Below, in pieces: positions 7,789-14,396 of a stretch of 19,147 nucleotides of DNA. A model generated the notes under the pieces. That model worked only from the letters and a program-made list of their open reading frames with translations. It searched no databases and was not told the origin of the DNA. This DNA is from JBLHRE01 sp047625765 (GTDB lineage Bacteria > Bacteroidota > Bacteroidia > Flavobacteriales > JBLHRE01). Location: assembly GCA_047625765.1 (NCBI GenBank), contig JBLHRE010000018.1, forward strand, positions 1 through 19,147, in the 5' to 3' direction. Made by a program: the position numbers and the translations under genes. Position 1 is the first letter of the stretch. Each line of letters starts with the position of its first letter.

Positions 7789-8283
7789 CTAGAAAACAGA
7801 AAGTTGCTTAAAAGGGGCTTCTAATTCCAAAAGATATTTCTTTTTATCTATACCGCCAGCGTACCCAGTTAATTGCCCATCGTTGCCAATAGCTCTGTGG
7901 CAAGGGATGATAATTGCAATGGGGTTTGTCCCGTTACTGGAGCCAACCGCTCTCACAGATTTAGGGTTGTTTAAACGATTTGCAATATCTTGATAAGAAA
8001 TTGTTTTACCATATGTAATCTTTATGAGCTGATCCCAAACCGACTTTCTGAAATCTGTCCCTTCTGGCATTAATGGAATAGAGAAATTCTTGAGCTTACC
8101 TTCAAAATAAGCATTTAGTTCTAAGATGGTATTATTTGCTAATAGACTGGAAATATTATTCCCTTTTTGGTTGGGATGGAAAGAGTTGAAGGATAGTTTT
8201 ATCAAGGCAACGTCAGAACAGTGTAAGTGTAAATTACCAATTGGGCTTTTGTAAATAATAATACAATCATTTTCGTTTACCAT
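7789..8283 (-). CDS. ogt: Methylated-DNA-[protein]-cysteine S-methyltransferase
   Basis: This suicide repair protein moves methyl groups from O6-methylguanine (and O4-methylthymine) onto its own cysteine. The active-site motif IIPCHR (acceptor Cys128) is intact, followed by GQLTGYAGG. The DNA-binding helix region carries the conserved RAVGSSNGTNP (111-121), whose Arg111 is the arginine finger position. At 164 residues, with a short N-terminal domain and no Ada-type regulatory domain, it fits Ogt/MGMT. The gene starts inside the end of ung (7-base overlap), so the two are translationally coupled. This links alkylation repair and uracil repair in one transcript. Confidence 0.93.
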   Translation of the reverse strand: MVNENDCIIIYKSPIGNLHLHCSDVALIKLSFNSFHPNQKGNNISSLLANNTILELNAYFEGKLKNFSIPLMPEGTDFRKSVWDQLIKITYGKTISYQDIANRLNNPKSVRAVGSSNGTNPIAIIIPCHRAIGNDGQLTGYAGGIDKKKYLLELEAPFKQLSVF

Positions 8284-8936
8284 ACAATGGGCTTCAGATT
8301 AAAATCTTTTAAATGAGAATTAACCATTGAAAAAGGTTTGCTACCTAGAAACCCTCGATATGCGGATAATGGTGAGGGGTGCGCGGAAGTTATAACTTGA
8401 TGTTTGTTGGTGTCTATGAGAGCAATCTTCTTTATGGCAAAGGCACCCCAGAGAACGAAAATCAATTTTTGTTTATGTTCTGAAAGCTTCGAAATAACTT
8501 GATCTGTAAATGTTTCCCAACCATATTTTTGATGAGAACCAGCCTTTCCATCTTCAACAGTTAAGGTAGAATTTAGTAGAAGGACTCCTTGCTTTGCCCA
8601 ATGACTTAAATCGCCATGCATTGGAGTGGTTCCAATATCGTCTATCAATTCTTTAAAGATGTTTCTAAGTGATGGGGGAAAATTACAGGACTGCTTAACT
8701 GAAAAGGCTAGACCATGAGCTTGATTGGGTCCATGATAGGGGTCTTGACCAAGTATTACAACTTTTGTACTCTCTAAGCTACAAAGTTTAAAAGCATTGA
8801 AAATGGCATCTTTATTTGGGTAGATTTTTTTAGTTTGATAGGCATCATTTAATGCCACCAAAAGATTTTTAAAGTAGGATTGCCTCCATTCGTTTTCTAG
8901 AAGGAGGTACCAGTCTTTTGGCATTAATTCTTGCAT
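8277..8936 (-). CDS. ung: Uracil-DNA glycosylase, family 1
   Basis: Ung removes uracil from DNA as the first step of base-excision repair. The water-activating motif GQDPYHGP (Asp65) and the minor-groove/leucine loop HPSPLSAYRGF (His186) are both complete. The uracil-pocket stretch LLNSTLTV follows the family pattern. The 219-residue length is normal for bacterial UDG. It begins two bases after the stop of a small upstream gene and overlaps ogt downstream, so these three genes form one operon on the minus strand. The ATG at 8936 is used. An internal ATG at codon 5 is an alternative. Confidence 0.97.
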   Translation of the reverse strand: MQELMPKDWYLLLENEWRQSYFKNLLVALNDAYQTKKIYPNKDAIFNAFKLCSLESTKVVILGQDPYHGPNQAHGLAFSVKQSCNFPPSLRNIFKELIDDIGTTPMHGDLSHWAKQGVLLLNSTLTVEDGKAGSHQKYGWETFTDQVISKLSEHKQKLIFVLWGAFAIKKIALIDTNKHQVITSAHPSPLSAYRGFLGSKPFSMVNSHLKDFNLKPIVW

Positions 8937-8938
8937 TA

Positions 8939-9235
8939 TTAGATAAGCTCTATGTAATGTATTCTATGAATAGGGATGTGAACTTCTTTTTTTAATGAGA
9001 TATTTTTATCCGAAACAGACCAGACTGTAGTCTCAACATATTTTGAGCCAAGGCTGTCTTCAAAAAATATTTTCACTTTAGAATGTTCTAAATTGCCCAA
9101 GGTTAGAGCATTATCCAAATATATTTTTAACGTAGCTTCAGAAGCCTTATCAAGAATTACTGACTCTTTTGGGAAATGAAGAGAGTCTACTTCTTCTTTT
9201 TCAATTTTTACTGCTTTGGATTTTGTACTATTCAT
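8939..9235 (-). CDS. Small conserved-looking protein ahead of ung
   Basis: This 98-residue soluble protein has no signal peptide and no membrane segment. A lysine- and glutamate-rich N-terminal stretch (about 1-18) is followed by a compact region with beta-strand character. It ends in VETTVWSVSDKNISLKKEVHIPIHRIHYIELI, which gives the impression of a small barrel-like fold. I recall similar small flavobacterial proteins ending in a TTVWAV...IPIHRI-type motif, but I cannot name a family or function. It is the first gene of the operon with ung and ogt (two-base gap to ung), so a connection with DNA repair or nucleic acids is possible but unproven. Coding status is supported by the tight operon spacing and normal composition. 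Confidence 0.7.
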   Translation of the reverse strand: MNSTKSKAVKIEKEEVDSLHFPKESVILDKASEATLKIYLDNALTLGNLEHSKVKIFFEDSLGSKYVETTVWSVSDKNISLKKEVHIPIHRIHYIELI

Positions 9236-9272
9236 TTTTTTAATGTTTCTAAAAACTAAGGTAATTAGTTTT

Positions 9273-9305
9273 TTGTAACTTATAAAGGTAACATCAATAA
9301 ATTTA
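9273..9305 (+). promoter_or_regulatory. Possible promoter for the ArsC-fold gene
   Basis: TTG at 9273-9275 is followed 22 bases later by TAAATTTA (9298-9305), which misses the consensus TAnnTTTG only at the last base. It ends four bases before the ATG at 9310, another near-leaderless arrangement. Confidence 0.35.
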
Positions 9306-9309
9306 TAAT

Positions 9310-9696
9310 ATGTATTTAGATGCTAATGAGCTCGTGATTTTATACAATGAAAACGCCTCAAAAAGTAAGGAGACATTGGCTTATGCACATACAATAAGCA
9401 GTAAAATTAACAAGCAAGAATTGACTTCCGTAAGAGTGAGTTCAACACTTTTTGAAATGATGCTTAAGGGCTTAAATTTGGATGGAAAGGGTGTGGTAAA
9501 TAAAGCATTACCTTATTATCAGGAGCATTTAAAAGGAGCAGACTTAAATCTAGAGGATTGGTTTGGAGTGCTTTGTAAAAAACCGGAATTACTTATAGCT
9601 CCTATAGTAATGTATAAAGGTCATGTGGTATTATGCAATACTCCAACCGATATTCTTAAAATAAAAAATGCTAAAACAGCAATAAGCCAAGAATAA
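9310..9696 (+). CDS. ArsC/Spx-like thioredoxin-fold protein lacking the catalytic cysteine
   Basis: This 128-residue cytoplasmic protein has the layout of the ArsC/Spx family. There is an N-terminal beta strand (ELVILYNENASKSKETLAYA), a helical middle, and the typical C-terminal ELLIAPIVMYKGHVVLCNTPTDIL. In arsenate reductases the first loop reads roughly NPxCxKSR. Here the cysteine position is Ala16 (NENASKSK). The arginine normally before PIV near residue 98 is also replaced (IAPIV). It therefore should not reduce arsenate in the usual way and may act as a binding or regulatory protein. The two cysteines present (Cys89, Cys109) are not in catalytic positions. Its last 26 bases overlap the tail of a pseudogene on the other strand. 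The fold assignment is by motif reading only. Confidence 0.7.
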   Translation: MYLDANELVILYNENASKSKETLAYAHTISSKINKQELTSVRVSSTLFEMMLKGLNLDGKGVVNKALPYYQEHLKGADLNLEDWFGVLCKKPELLIAPIVMYKGHVVLCNTPTDILKIKNAKTAISQE

Positions 9697-10204
9697 AAAT
9701 GATGCCACCAACAAACATTGCTATTAGGGTGTAGGGTAAAATAGCTTTTGCTTTAAGACCTGTAATCCCCATTATTTCAAAATATAAAGGGAATTAATAT
9801 TCCCAAAGCACCTCCAATAGCTTGGTCCAATGCCTTTAAGAATCCTTTAATGTTTTGTGTAATAATAAAGCTAATCCTATTAATGTAAGGTTTATGAAAT
9901 TTGGGTTGATGAAGTTTAAACTAAAATTCCCGGAAAAATAAAGACCTGATAAAAGCTACAGTTAAAATTAAAACCCCAATAATCTTGGTAAACCTTTTGC
10001 TAGCATCTAGTTTCTCTGCTCCAATTAGCGGTGCATTTCAAAGGCCTTCTTCCTAATAAGTTATTAATTGAGACGGAAAATTGCTTCCATCAGGGGCAAA
10101 AAAAATAGCCTATAAAAAACAAAGAAGGTAAGCAACACCGCTATGGTAAACGGTGTTGGCAATACCCTCTTAAAATTATTTTCTATGCTATTTGCAATAT
10201 TCAT
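9671..10204 (-). pseudogene. Remnant of AtoE-type short-chain fatty acid transporter
   Basis: Read on the minus strand from ATG 10204, the sequence encodes a typical transporter N terminus (NNFKRVLPTPFTIAVLLTFFVF). It meets stops at 10066 and 10063. Recognisable pieces continue in shifting frames: EKLDASKRFTKIIGVLILTV, then NFINLTLIGLALLLHK, then KGFLKALDQAIGGALGILI, then PLYFEIMGITGLKAKAIL and GGIIFILGLLLF, ending at TAG 9671. These match in order the AtoE/short-chain fatty acid transporter family (TIGR00366 type, about 440 residues). The remnant is only 534 bases, so large deletions and at least four frameshifts have occurred. It starts eight bases after the stop of the DUF3127 gene with a GGAGA sequence between, so it was once the last gene of that operon. 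The family call is from memory of its motifs. Confidence 0.72.
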
Positions 10205-10212
10205 TCTCCAAT

Positions 10213-10551
10213 CTAGAACGGAAGATCATCCTCTTCTGGCATTGGCGCTGCATCAGCTGGTGTTTGTGCCATTTCTGCAGGAGCTTGTCCTGTAGATTTT
10301 TTCACATCCCAAGCTTGTAAGTTTACAAAGTACCTTCCTTGGTATTCGTTTCCTCTAACGTTAAATTTTGCGTTTACATCATCACCTTCTTGCAATCCAT
10401 CTAGCATCGCAACTTTGTCTTGAATACATTCAAGTTTAACATCCTGAGGATATTTTTCTTGAGTAGTAACAACAAATTCTCTTTTCTGAAAGCCGCTTGT
10501 AAATGTTTGCGCTTCTAAAATAACTTTTACCCTTCCGCTAATTTCGTACAT
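10213..10551 (-). CDS. DUF3127 protein with SSB-like acidic C-terminal tip
   Basis: This 112-residue cytoplasmic protein belongs to DUF3127, a Bacteroidota-centred family with an OB-fold-like beta core. Residues 1-85 (YEISGRVKVILEAQTF, KREFVVTTQEKYPQ, GRYFVNLQAWDV) look like single-stranded-DNA-binding OB strands. A flexible Ala/Pro/Thr/Gln linker (about 89-103) follows, ending in EEDDLPF. This copies the overall plan of bacterial SSB, whose acidic tip (DDDIPF in E. coli) recruits repair and replication proteins. A nucleic-acid role is therefore plausible but is inference. It starts one base after the stop of the flavin-reductase-like gene, so the two are co-transcribed. Confidence 0.88.
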   Translation of the reverse strand: MYEISGRVKVILEAQTFTSGFQKREFVVTTQEKYPQDVKLECIQDKVAMLDGLQEGDDVNAKFNVRGNEYQGRYFVNLQAWDVKKSTGQAPAEMAQTPADAAPMPEEDDLPF

Positions 10552-10552
10552 G

Positions 10553-11455
10553 TTATAATCTATTTAATCTATCAATAAGTAATGTTTTCCAAGCTTCATC
10601 AAGTTTACCTTGATCTAATAATTCGTGAGCATGGGTGTGTAACTCAACTCTTTGTTCTTCATCGTCATTACAACGATCTAAAATATCTTTAATCTCCCTA
10701 TTGTCCATGTACGCTTCAACCACTTCGGTTTCTGGCAATTTCTCAACATTCCCAAGTTTCCCTAAATCGTTTCCTGTTAGGATGTAAGAGTTACGGATGC
10801 TTTGAGGGATTTTATCCACTCCAATACCCAATTTCCTCAATGGTTTCTCAACTTTAAAAACGGCTTCACCAGAGGCTCTACAGTACCAGTCTCCGCCCAT
10901 TCTACCAACTAGGTCAATCTTATCTGGGTCTATTTTTCCGTTGGCATCAAGGATAGCTTCATTGATGTGAATTTTTACGATTTCACAAATCACAAGATTC
11001 CCTGCTCCACCTTCTTCACCTAATGCTACCACATCTTTTACGATGCATTCCATTTGCACTGGAGATTCTTTCACTCTAAAAGGAGCAATGTTTTCGGAGT
11101 CTAATGGAGTTAATCCAGATTTTACAAATTCATTTACACCTTCACCATATTCGGTGCTCGATAAAGAAACTTGCTCAACAATATTGTAGTTAACAATATT
11201 AATAACAACCTCTCTGGAGGTTATAGCATTCTCTAAAGTATGTTTCGTGGTATTATTACGAACCCTTCTTGCTGGCGAAAAAATTGCAATGGGAGGATTA
11301 GCACTAAATACATTGAAAAAACTAAAGGGACTTAAGTTTGCATTACCATTTGCATCAACGGTGCTTGCAAGCGCTATAGGCCTTGGGCCTATAGCTCCTA
11401 GCAAATAACCATGCAAATCTTTGGTTGCAATTTCTTTAGGGTCAATTGTTAACAT
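10553..11455 (-). CDS. Flavin reductase-like FMN-binding protein
   Basis: This is a split-barrel FMN-binding protein of the flavin reductase family. The N-terminal half shows IGPRPIALASTVDANGNANL and SPFSFFNVFSANPPIAIF, the usual flavin-contacting strands. VRNNTTKHTLENA and the EFVKSGLTP segment follow. A C-terminal extension (about residue 245 onward, ELHTHAHELLDQGKLDEAWKTLL) is helical and outside the core domain. The frame is open back to 11503, but the ATG at 11455 begins the family-like MLTIDPKEIATKDLHGYL and sits downstream of a good promoter box, so I chose it (300 residues). The physiological electron acceptor is unknown. It leads an operon with DUF3127 and a dead transporter gene. 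Confidence 0.87.
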   Translation of the reverse strand: MLTIDPKEIATKDLHGYLLGAIGPRPIALASTVDANGNANLSPFSFFNVFSANPPIAIFSPARRVRNNTTKHTLENAITSREVVINIVNYNIVEQVSLSSTEYGEGVNEFVKSGLTPLDSENIAPFRVKESPVQMECIVKDVVALGEEGGAGNLVICEIVKIHINEAILDANGKIDPDKIDLVGRMGGDWYCRASGEAVFKVEKPLRKLGIGVDKIPQSIRNSYILTGNDLGKLGNVEKLPETEVVEAYMDNREIKDILDRCNDDEEQRVELHTHAHELLDQGKLDEAWKTLLIDRLNRL

Positions 11456-11477
11456 ACTTTCTGTTTTGAAACGAATG

Positions 11478-11485
11478 CAAAAATA
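11478..11485 (-). promoter_or_regulatory. Promoter -7 box for the flavin reductase operon
   Basis: The minus strand reads TATTTTTG, matching TAnnTTTG. A TTG at 11501-11503 (minus strand) lies 15 bases upstream, slightly closer than usual. The box is 22 bases before the ATG at 11455 and supports that start over the longer frame. Confidence 0.5.
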
Positions 11486-11539
11486 ACAATTTACTAATGG
11501 CAATTGCCTTAATAGAAATGAAAAATCTAATAGTATTGA

Positions 11540-11571
11540 TTGTGTGGGGATGGAAAAAACAATTATATTTG
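11540..11571 (+). promoter_or_regulatory. Promoter of tRNA-Leu
   Basis: TTG at 11540-11542, a 21-base spacer and TATATTTG at 11564-11571 give a full match to the Bacteroidota promoter consensus. The mature tRNA begins 16 bases after the box. This is the clearest promoter in the window. Confidence 0.75.
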
Positions 11572-11587
11572 CGCCCTCCTAACGGAT

Positions 11588-11669
11588 GCGGGCGTGGTGG
11601 AATTGGTAGACACGCCAGACTTAGGATCTGGTGCCGCGAGGTGTGAGAGTTCGAGTCTCTCCGCCCGTA
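11588..11669 (+). tRNA. tRNA-Leu (anticodon UAG)
   Basis: The cloverleaf can be drawn by eye. The acceptor stem pairs 11588-11594 with 11662-11668 (with a G-U at the end pair). The D-arm lies in the GTGGAATTGGTAGACAC region. The anticodon stem is CCAGA/TCTGG around the loop CTTAGGA, anticodon TAG. A variable arm of the class II type is present. The T-arm is GAGAG/CTCTC around TTCGAGT. The discriminator is A at 11669 and the CCA end is not encoded. It has its own promoter and terminator, so it is a single-gene transcription unit. It reads CUA and other CUN leucine codons. Confidence 0.95.
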
Positions 11670-11674
11670 CTAAG

Positions 11675-11706
11675 AAAAAAGGACTTGCTAAGGCAGGTCC
11701 TTTTTT
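11675..11706 (+). terminator. Rho-independent terminator after tRNA-Leu
   Basis: A 14-base stem (11675-11688 with 11693-11706) contains one G-U pair and a TAAG loop. The A run on the left arm and six T on the right make it able to act in either direction. It directly follows the tRNA. Confidence 0.85.
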
Positions 11707-11766
11707 GGTTTTAGGTGATTTCTATTTCATAGATTCGCTTTCAATTTTAACCCAAATAATCAAATT

Positions 11767-12459
11767 ATGACTACATCAAAATTATTTTCAGCCATAATGG
11801 TAATATGTTCACTGTCTTTAATTTCTTGCGTTAAGGAGCCTGAAGCAATTGCAGGGGTTAGCACACAGGAGGCAGAAATTGACCAAAAAATTGAATTTGC
11901 AAGTTATTCTACAAATGCTAGTAGTACCTCATGGGATTTAGGTGATGGGACAATTGAAGATGGTGTTGTTGAATTTTCACATGAATATGAAGATGCTGGA
12001 TTGTATACCGTTATATTAATTGTAGAAACGGAAGATGGTTCAAAGTCTGATAAATTAGAATTCCCAATTTATATTTCAAACCCTATTGATAAATTTATAG
12101 ATACTTATGTCTCAACTGAAGAATGGGAATCTGGTAATTGTGGATCTGGAAGTGAAGATTTTACTATGACCATTGTACCTGGAAATAGCCCTTATGTTTT
12201 TTATCTTGTGAATTTTGCAGGTGAGTTTGATTCGATACAAGCGACAGTGGGTTCTAGTAACAGGTATTCTTTTCAATTGAATGAATACAACAATTTAAAA
12301 GATAGAAGTGGTCATATGTGGGATATTGCTGAATCTGAAGAGGGAAGTTTAAGGTCGAATGGTTTATTTATCGATTATAAAAGGTCGGACACATATACAC
12401 CTCAATCAAGTCAAGGTCAATGCGGTTTAGTTGTTTGTGAAATAGTTTCACCACTTTAA
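11767..12459 (+). CDS. PKD-domain lipoprotein
   Basis: This 230-residue envelope lipoprotein has a signal peptide ending in the lipobox LISC (lipidated Cys21). The next residues VKEPE are charged, which would suit surface export of lipoproteins in Bacteroidota, though the exact export signal varies. A PKD domain follows (about 28-108) with the hallmark WDLGDGTIEDG, then FSHEYEDAGLYTVILIV. The remaining 120 residues contain three cysteines (in GNCGSGS and QCGLVVCE) and no family I recognise. PKD domains usually mediate protein or sugar contacts, so a surface binding role is possible. It is separated from the tRNA by a terminator and its own promoter is not obvious. Confidence 0.8.
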   Translation: MTTSKLFSAIMVICSLSLISCVKEPEAIAGVSTQEAEIDQKIEFASYSTNASSTSWDLGDGTIEDGVVEFSHEYEDAGLYTVILIVETEDGSKSDKLEFPIYISNPIDKFIDTYVSTEEWESGNCGSGSEDFTMTIVPGNSPYVFYLVNFAGEFDSIQATVGSSNRYSFQLNEYNNLKDRSGHMWDIAESEEGSLRSNGLFIDYKRSDTYTPQSSQGQCGLVVCEIVSPL

Positions 12460-12496
12460 AACGCATTCAGAAATTTGATTTTTTTATTATAAAAAT

Positions 12497-13075
12497 ATGG
12501 AAAACACAGGTTATTTCGCTCACGAAACAGCAGTAATAGATGCAGGTTGTAAGATCGGAGCAAACACTAAAATTTGGCATTTTTCACATGTCATGTCCGA
12601 TTGCGAAATTGGCGAACAATGTAATATTGGACAGAATGTTGTTATTTCTCCTGATGTATTGTTGGGGAAAAATGTGAAGATCCAGAATAATGTATCTGTT
12701 TACTCTGGCGTGGTATGTGAAGATGATGTCTTTCTAGGGCCATCAATGGTTTTTACAAATGTTATTAATCCACGAAGTGCAGTTAATAGAAGAGGAGCAT
12801 ACGCTAAAACAATGGTGCGTAAAGGAGCAAGCATTGGAGCTAATGCAACAATAATTTGCGGAAATGAAATTGGTTCTTTTTGTTTGATAGGAGCAGGAGC
12901 GGTAATCACCAAGCCAGTTAAGGCTTACGCATTGGTGGTGGGGAATCCAGCGAATCAGATCGGCTGGGTTAGCGAATACGGACACAGACTTCATTTTGAG
13001 GATGGATATGCCACTTGTGAAGAAAGTAACCAGAGATACCAATTAACCGAAGATTCTGTGGCAAGAATTTCTTAG
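12497..13075 (+). CDS. Hexapeptide-repeat acyltransferase, WbpD/WlbB-like
   Basis: This is a left-handed beta-helix acetyltransferase of 192 residues. Repeated hexapeptide turns run through residues 8-150 (IGANTKIW, IGEQCNIGQNVVI, LGKNVKIQNNVSVYSGV, IGANATIICGNEIG, IGAGAVITKPV). The conserved LGPSMVFTNVINPRSAVNR and GNPANQIGWVSEYGHRL are close to those of WbpD/WlbB, which N-acetylate the 3-amino group of UDP-2-acetamido-3-amino-2,3-dideoxy-glucuronate for O-antigen or capsule. These proteins act as trimers in the cytoplasm with acetyl-CoA. No other sugar-nucleotide gene lies nearby, so the exact substrate is uncertain. It ends at a terminator shared with the convergent dehydrogenase gene. Confidence 0.88.
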   Translation: MENTGYFAHETAVIDAGCKIGANTKIWHFSHVMSDCEIGEQCNIGQNVVISPDVLLGKNVKIQNNVSVYSGVVCEDDVFLGPSMVFTNVINPRSAVNRRGAYAKTMVRKGASIGANATIICGNEIGSFCLIGAGAVITKPVKAYALVVGNPANQIGWVSEYGHRLHFEDGYATCEESNQRYQLTEDSVARIS

Positions 13076-13083
13076 ACAAAATA

Positions 13084-13112
13084 AAAAAGGACCTGCATTG
13101 CAGATCCTTTTT
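13084..13112. terminator. Bidirectional terminator
   Basis: The arms 13084-13096 and 13100-13112 pair with one C-A mismatch around an ATT loop. A run on the left and T run on the right suit termination from both the acetyltransferase gene (+) and the dehydrogenase gene (-). Confidence 0.8.
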
Positions 13113-13133
13113 CAATATAAGTGTAGTGTAATT

Positions 13134-14312
13134 TTATTTGAAGGCAGGAATTCCTGTTACATCCATACCTGTAATTAGTAAGTGGATATCATGTGTCCCC
13201 TCATAAGTAATAACAGACTCAAGGTTCATCATATGGCGCATGATAGAGTATTCGCCAGTAATGCCCATTGCGCCTAATACTTGTCTTGCTTCGCGACAAA
13301 TAGTTAGAGCCATATCAACATTATTTCTTTTCGCCATAGAAATTTGGGCAGTAGTAGCCTTTCCTTCATTTTTCAACTGACCCAATCTGAAAGTTAAAAA
13401 TTGTGCTTTCGTGATTTCGGTAATCATTTCTGCCAATTTTTTCTGCGTCAACTGGAAACTGGCAATTGGTTTGTCGAATTGGATACGTTGTTTTGCATAA
13501 CGCAAAGCTGTATCGTAACAATCCATAGCAGCACCAATAGCACCCCATGCAATTCCATATCGTGCAGAATCTAAACAACCTAATGGAGCGCCCAAGCCAG
13601 ATTTATTTGGCAATAAGTTTTCTTTAGGAACTTTAACATCGTTGAACACCAATTCTCCGGTAGCCGAAGCTCTTAAACTCCATTTACCATGAGTTTCGGG
13701 CGTTGTAAAGCCTTCCATTCCGCGTTCTACAATAATACCGTGAATTCTTCCTTCTTCGTCTTTAGCCCATACGACTGCAATGTCTGCAAACGGAGCATTC
13801 GAAATCCACATTTTAGCACCATTCAAAAGATAATGGTCGCCCATGTCTTTAAAGTTGGTTACCATTCCACTTGGGTTCGAGCCAAAATCAGGTTCGGTAA
13901 GTCCAAAACAACCCACTAATTCTCCGTTCGCTAATTTTGGTAGGTATTTCATTTTTTGCTCCTCATTTCCATAAGCGAAAATAGGATACATTACTAAAGA
14001 AGATTGTACCGATGCAGTAGATCTAATTCCAGAATCACCACGTTCTAGCTCTTGCATAATCAAACCATAAGAGATTTGATCTAAGCCAGCACCACCATAT
14101 TTAACTGGAATATAAGGGCCAAATGCACCAGAATCAGCCAAACCTTTTAAGATTTGTTTTGGGAAAGTTGCCGTTTGGCACGCTTCTTCAATAATTGGAG
14201 ACACTTCTCTTTTTACAAATTCACGAGCAGCACCTCTTACTAGTTTATGCTCTTCTGATAAAAGATCATCTAAATTGTAGTAGTCTGGGGCTTGAAATAA
14301 ATCCGTTGACAT
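13134..14312 (-). CDS. Glutaryl-CoA dehydrogenase-like acyl-CoA dehydrogenase
   Basis: This 392-residue FAD enzyme has the full acyl-CoA dehydrogenase layout. The catalytic base is Glu371 in TYEGTHDIHLL. Arg97 and Ser101 in RSTASVQSSLVMYPI correspond to the residues that hold the distal carboxylate of glutaryl-CoA in the human enzyme (Arg94, Ser98). FGLTEPDFGSNP and KMWISNAP are the FAD-side motifs. It would oxidise and decarboxylate glutaryl-CoA to crotonyl-CoA in lysine or tryptophan breakdown, passing electrons to electron-transfer flavoprotein. It stands alone, with a -7 box at 14343-14350 and a terminator after it. Other short-chain acyl-CoA substrates cannot be excluded. Confidence 0.92.
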   Translation of the reverse strand: MSTDLFQAPDYYNLDDLLSEEHKLVRGAAREFVKREVSPIIEEACQTATFPKQILKGLADSGAFGPYIPVKYGGAGLDQISYGLIMQELERGDSGIRSTASVQSSLVMYPIFAYGNEEQKMKYLPKLANGELVGCFGLTEPDFGSNPSGMVTNFKDMGDHYLLNGAKMWISNAPFADIAVVWAKDEEGRIHGIIVERGMEGFTTPETHGKWSLRASATGELVFNDVKVPKENLLPNKSGLGAPLGCLDSARYGIAWGAIGAAMDCYDTALRYAKQRIQFDKPIASFQLTQKKLAEMITEITKAQFLTFRLGQLKNEGKATTAQISMAKRNNVDMALTICREARQVLGAMGITGEYSIMRHMMNLESVITYEGTHDIHLLITGMDVTGIPAFK

Positions 14313-14342
14313 AATGATTTCGTTCTAAATTATATAGTACTG

Positions 14343-14350
14343 CAAATCTA
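14343..14350 (-). promoter_or_regulatory. Promoter -7 box for acyl-CoA dehydrogenase gene
   Basis: The minus strand reads TAGATTTG, an exact TAnnTTTG match 30 bases before the ATG. A TTG at 14376-14378 (minus strand) is 25 bases further upstream, slightly beyond the usual spacing. Confidence 0.5.
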
Positions 14351-14396
14351 TTGATTTTTGATATATTGAGCCCTTCAAAAAAGCAATTATAATATT

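Noticed and set aside
11540..11770. Open frame across the tRNA-Leu gene
   Set aside because: Its central part is simply the translation of the tRNA (VVELVDTPDLGSG-type peptide), and the rest covers the promoter and terminator.
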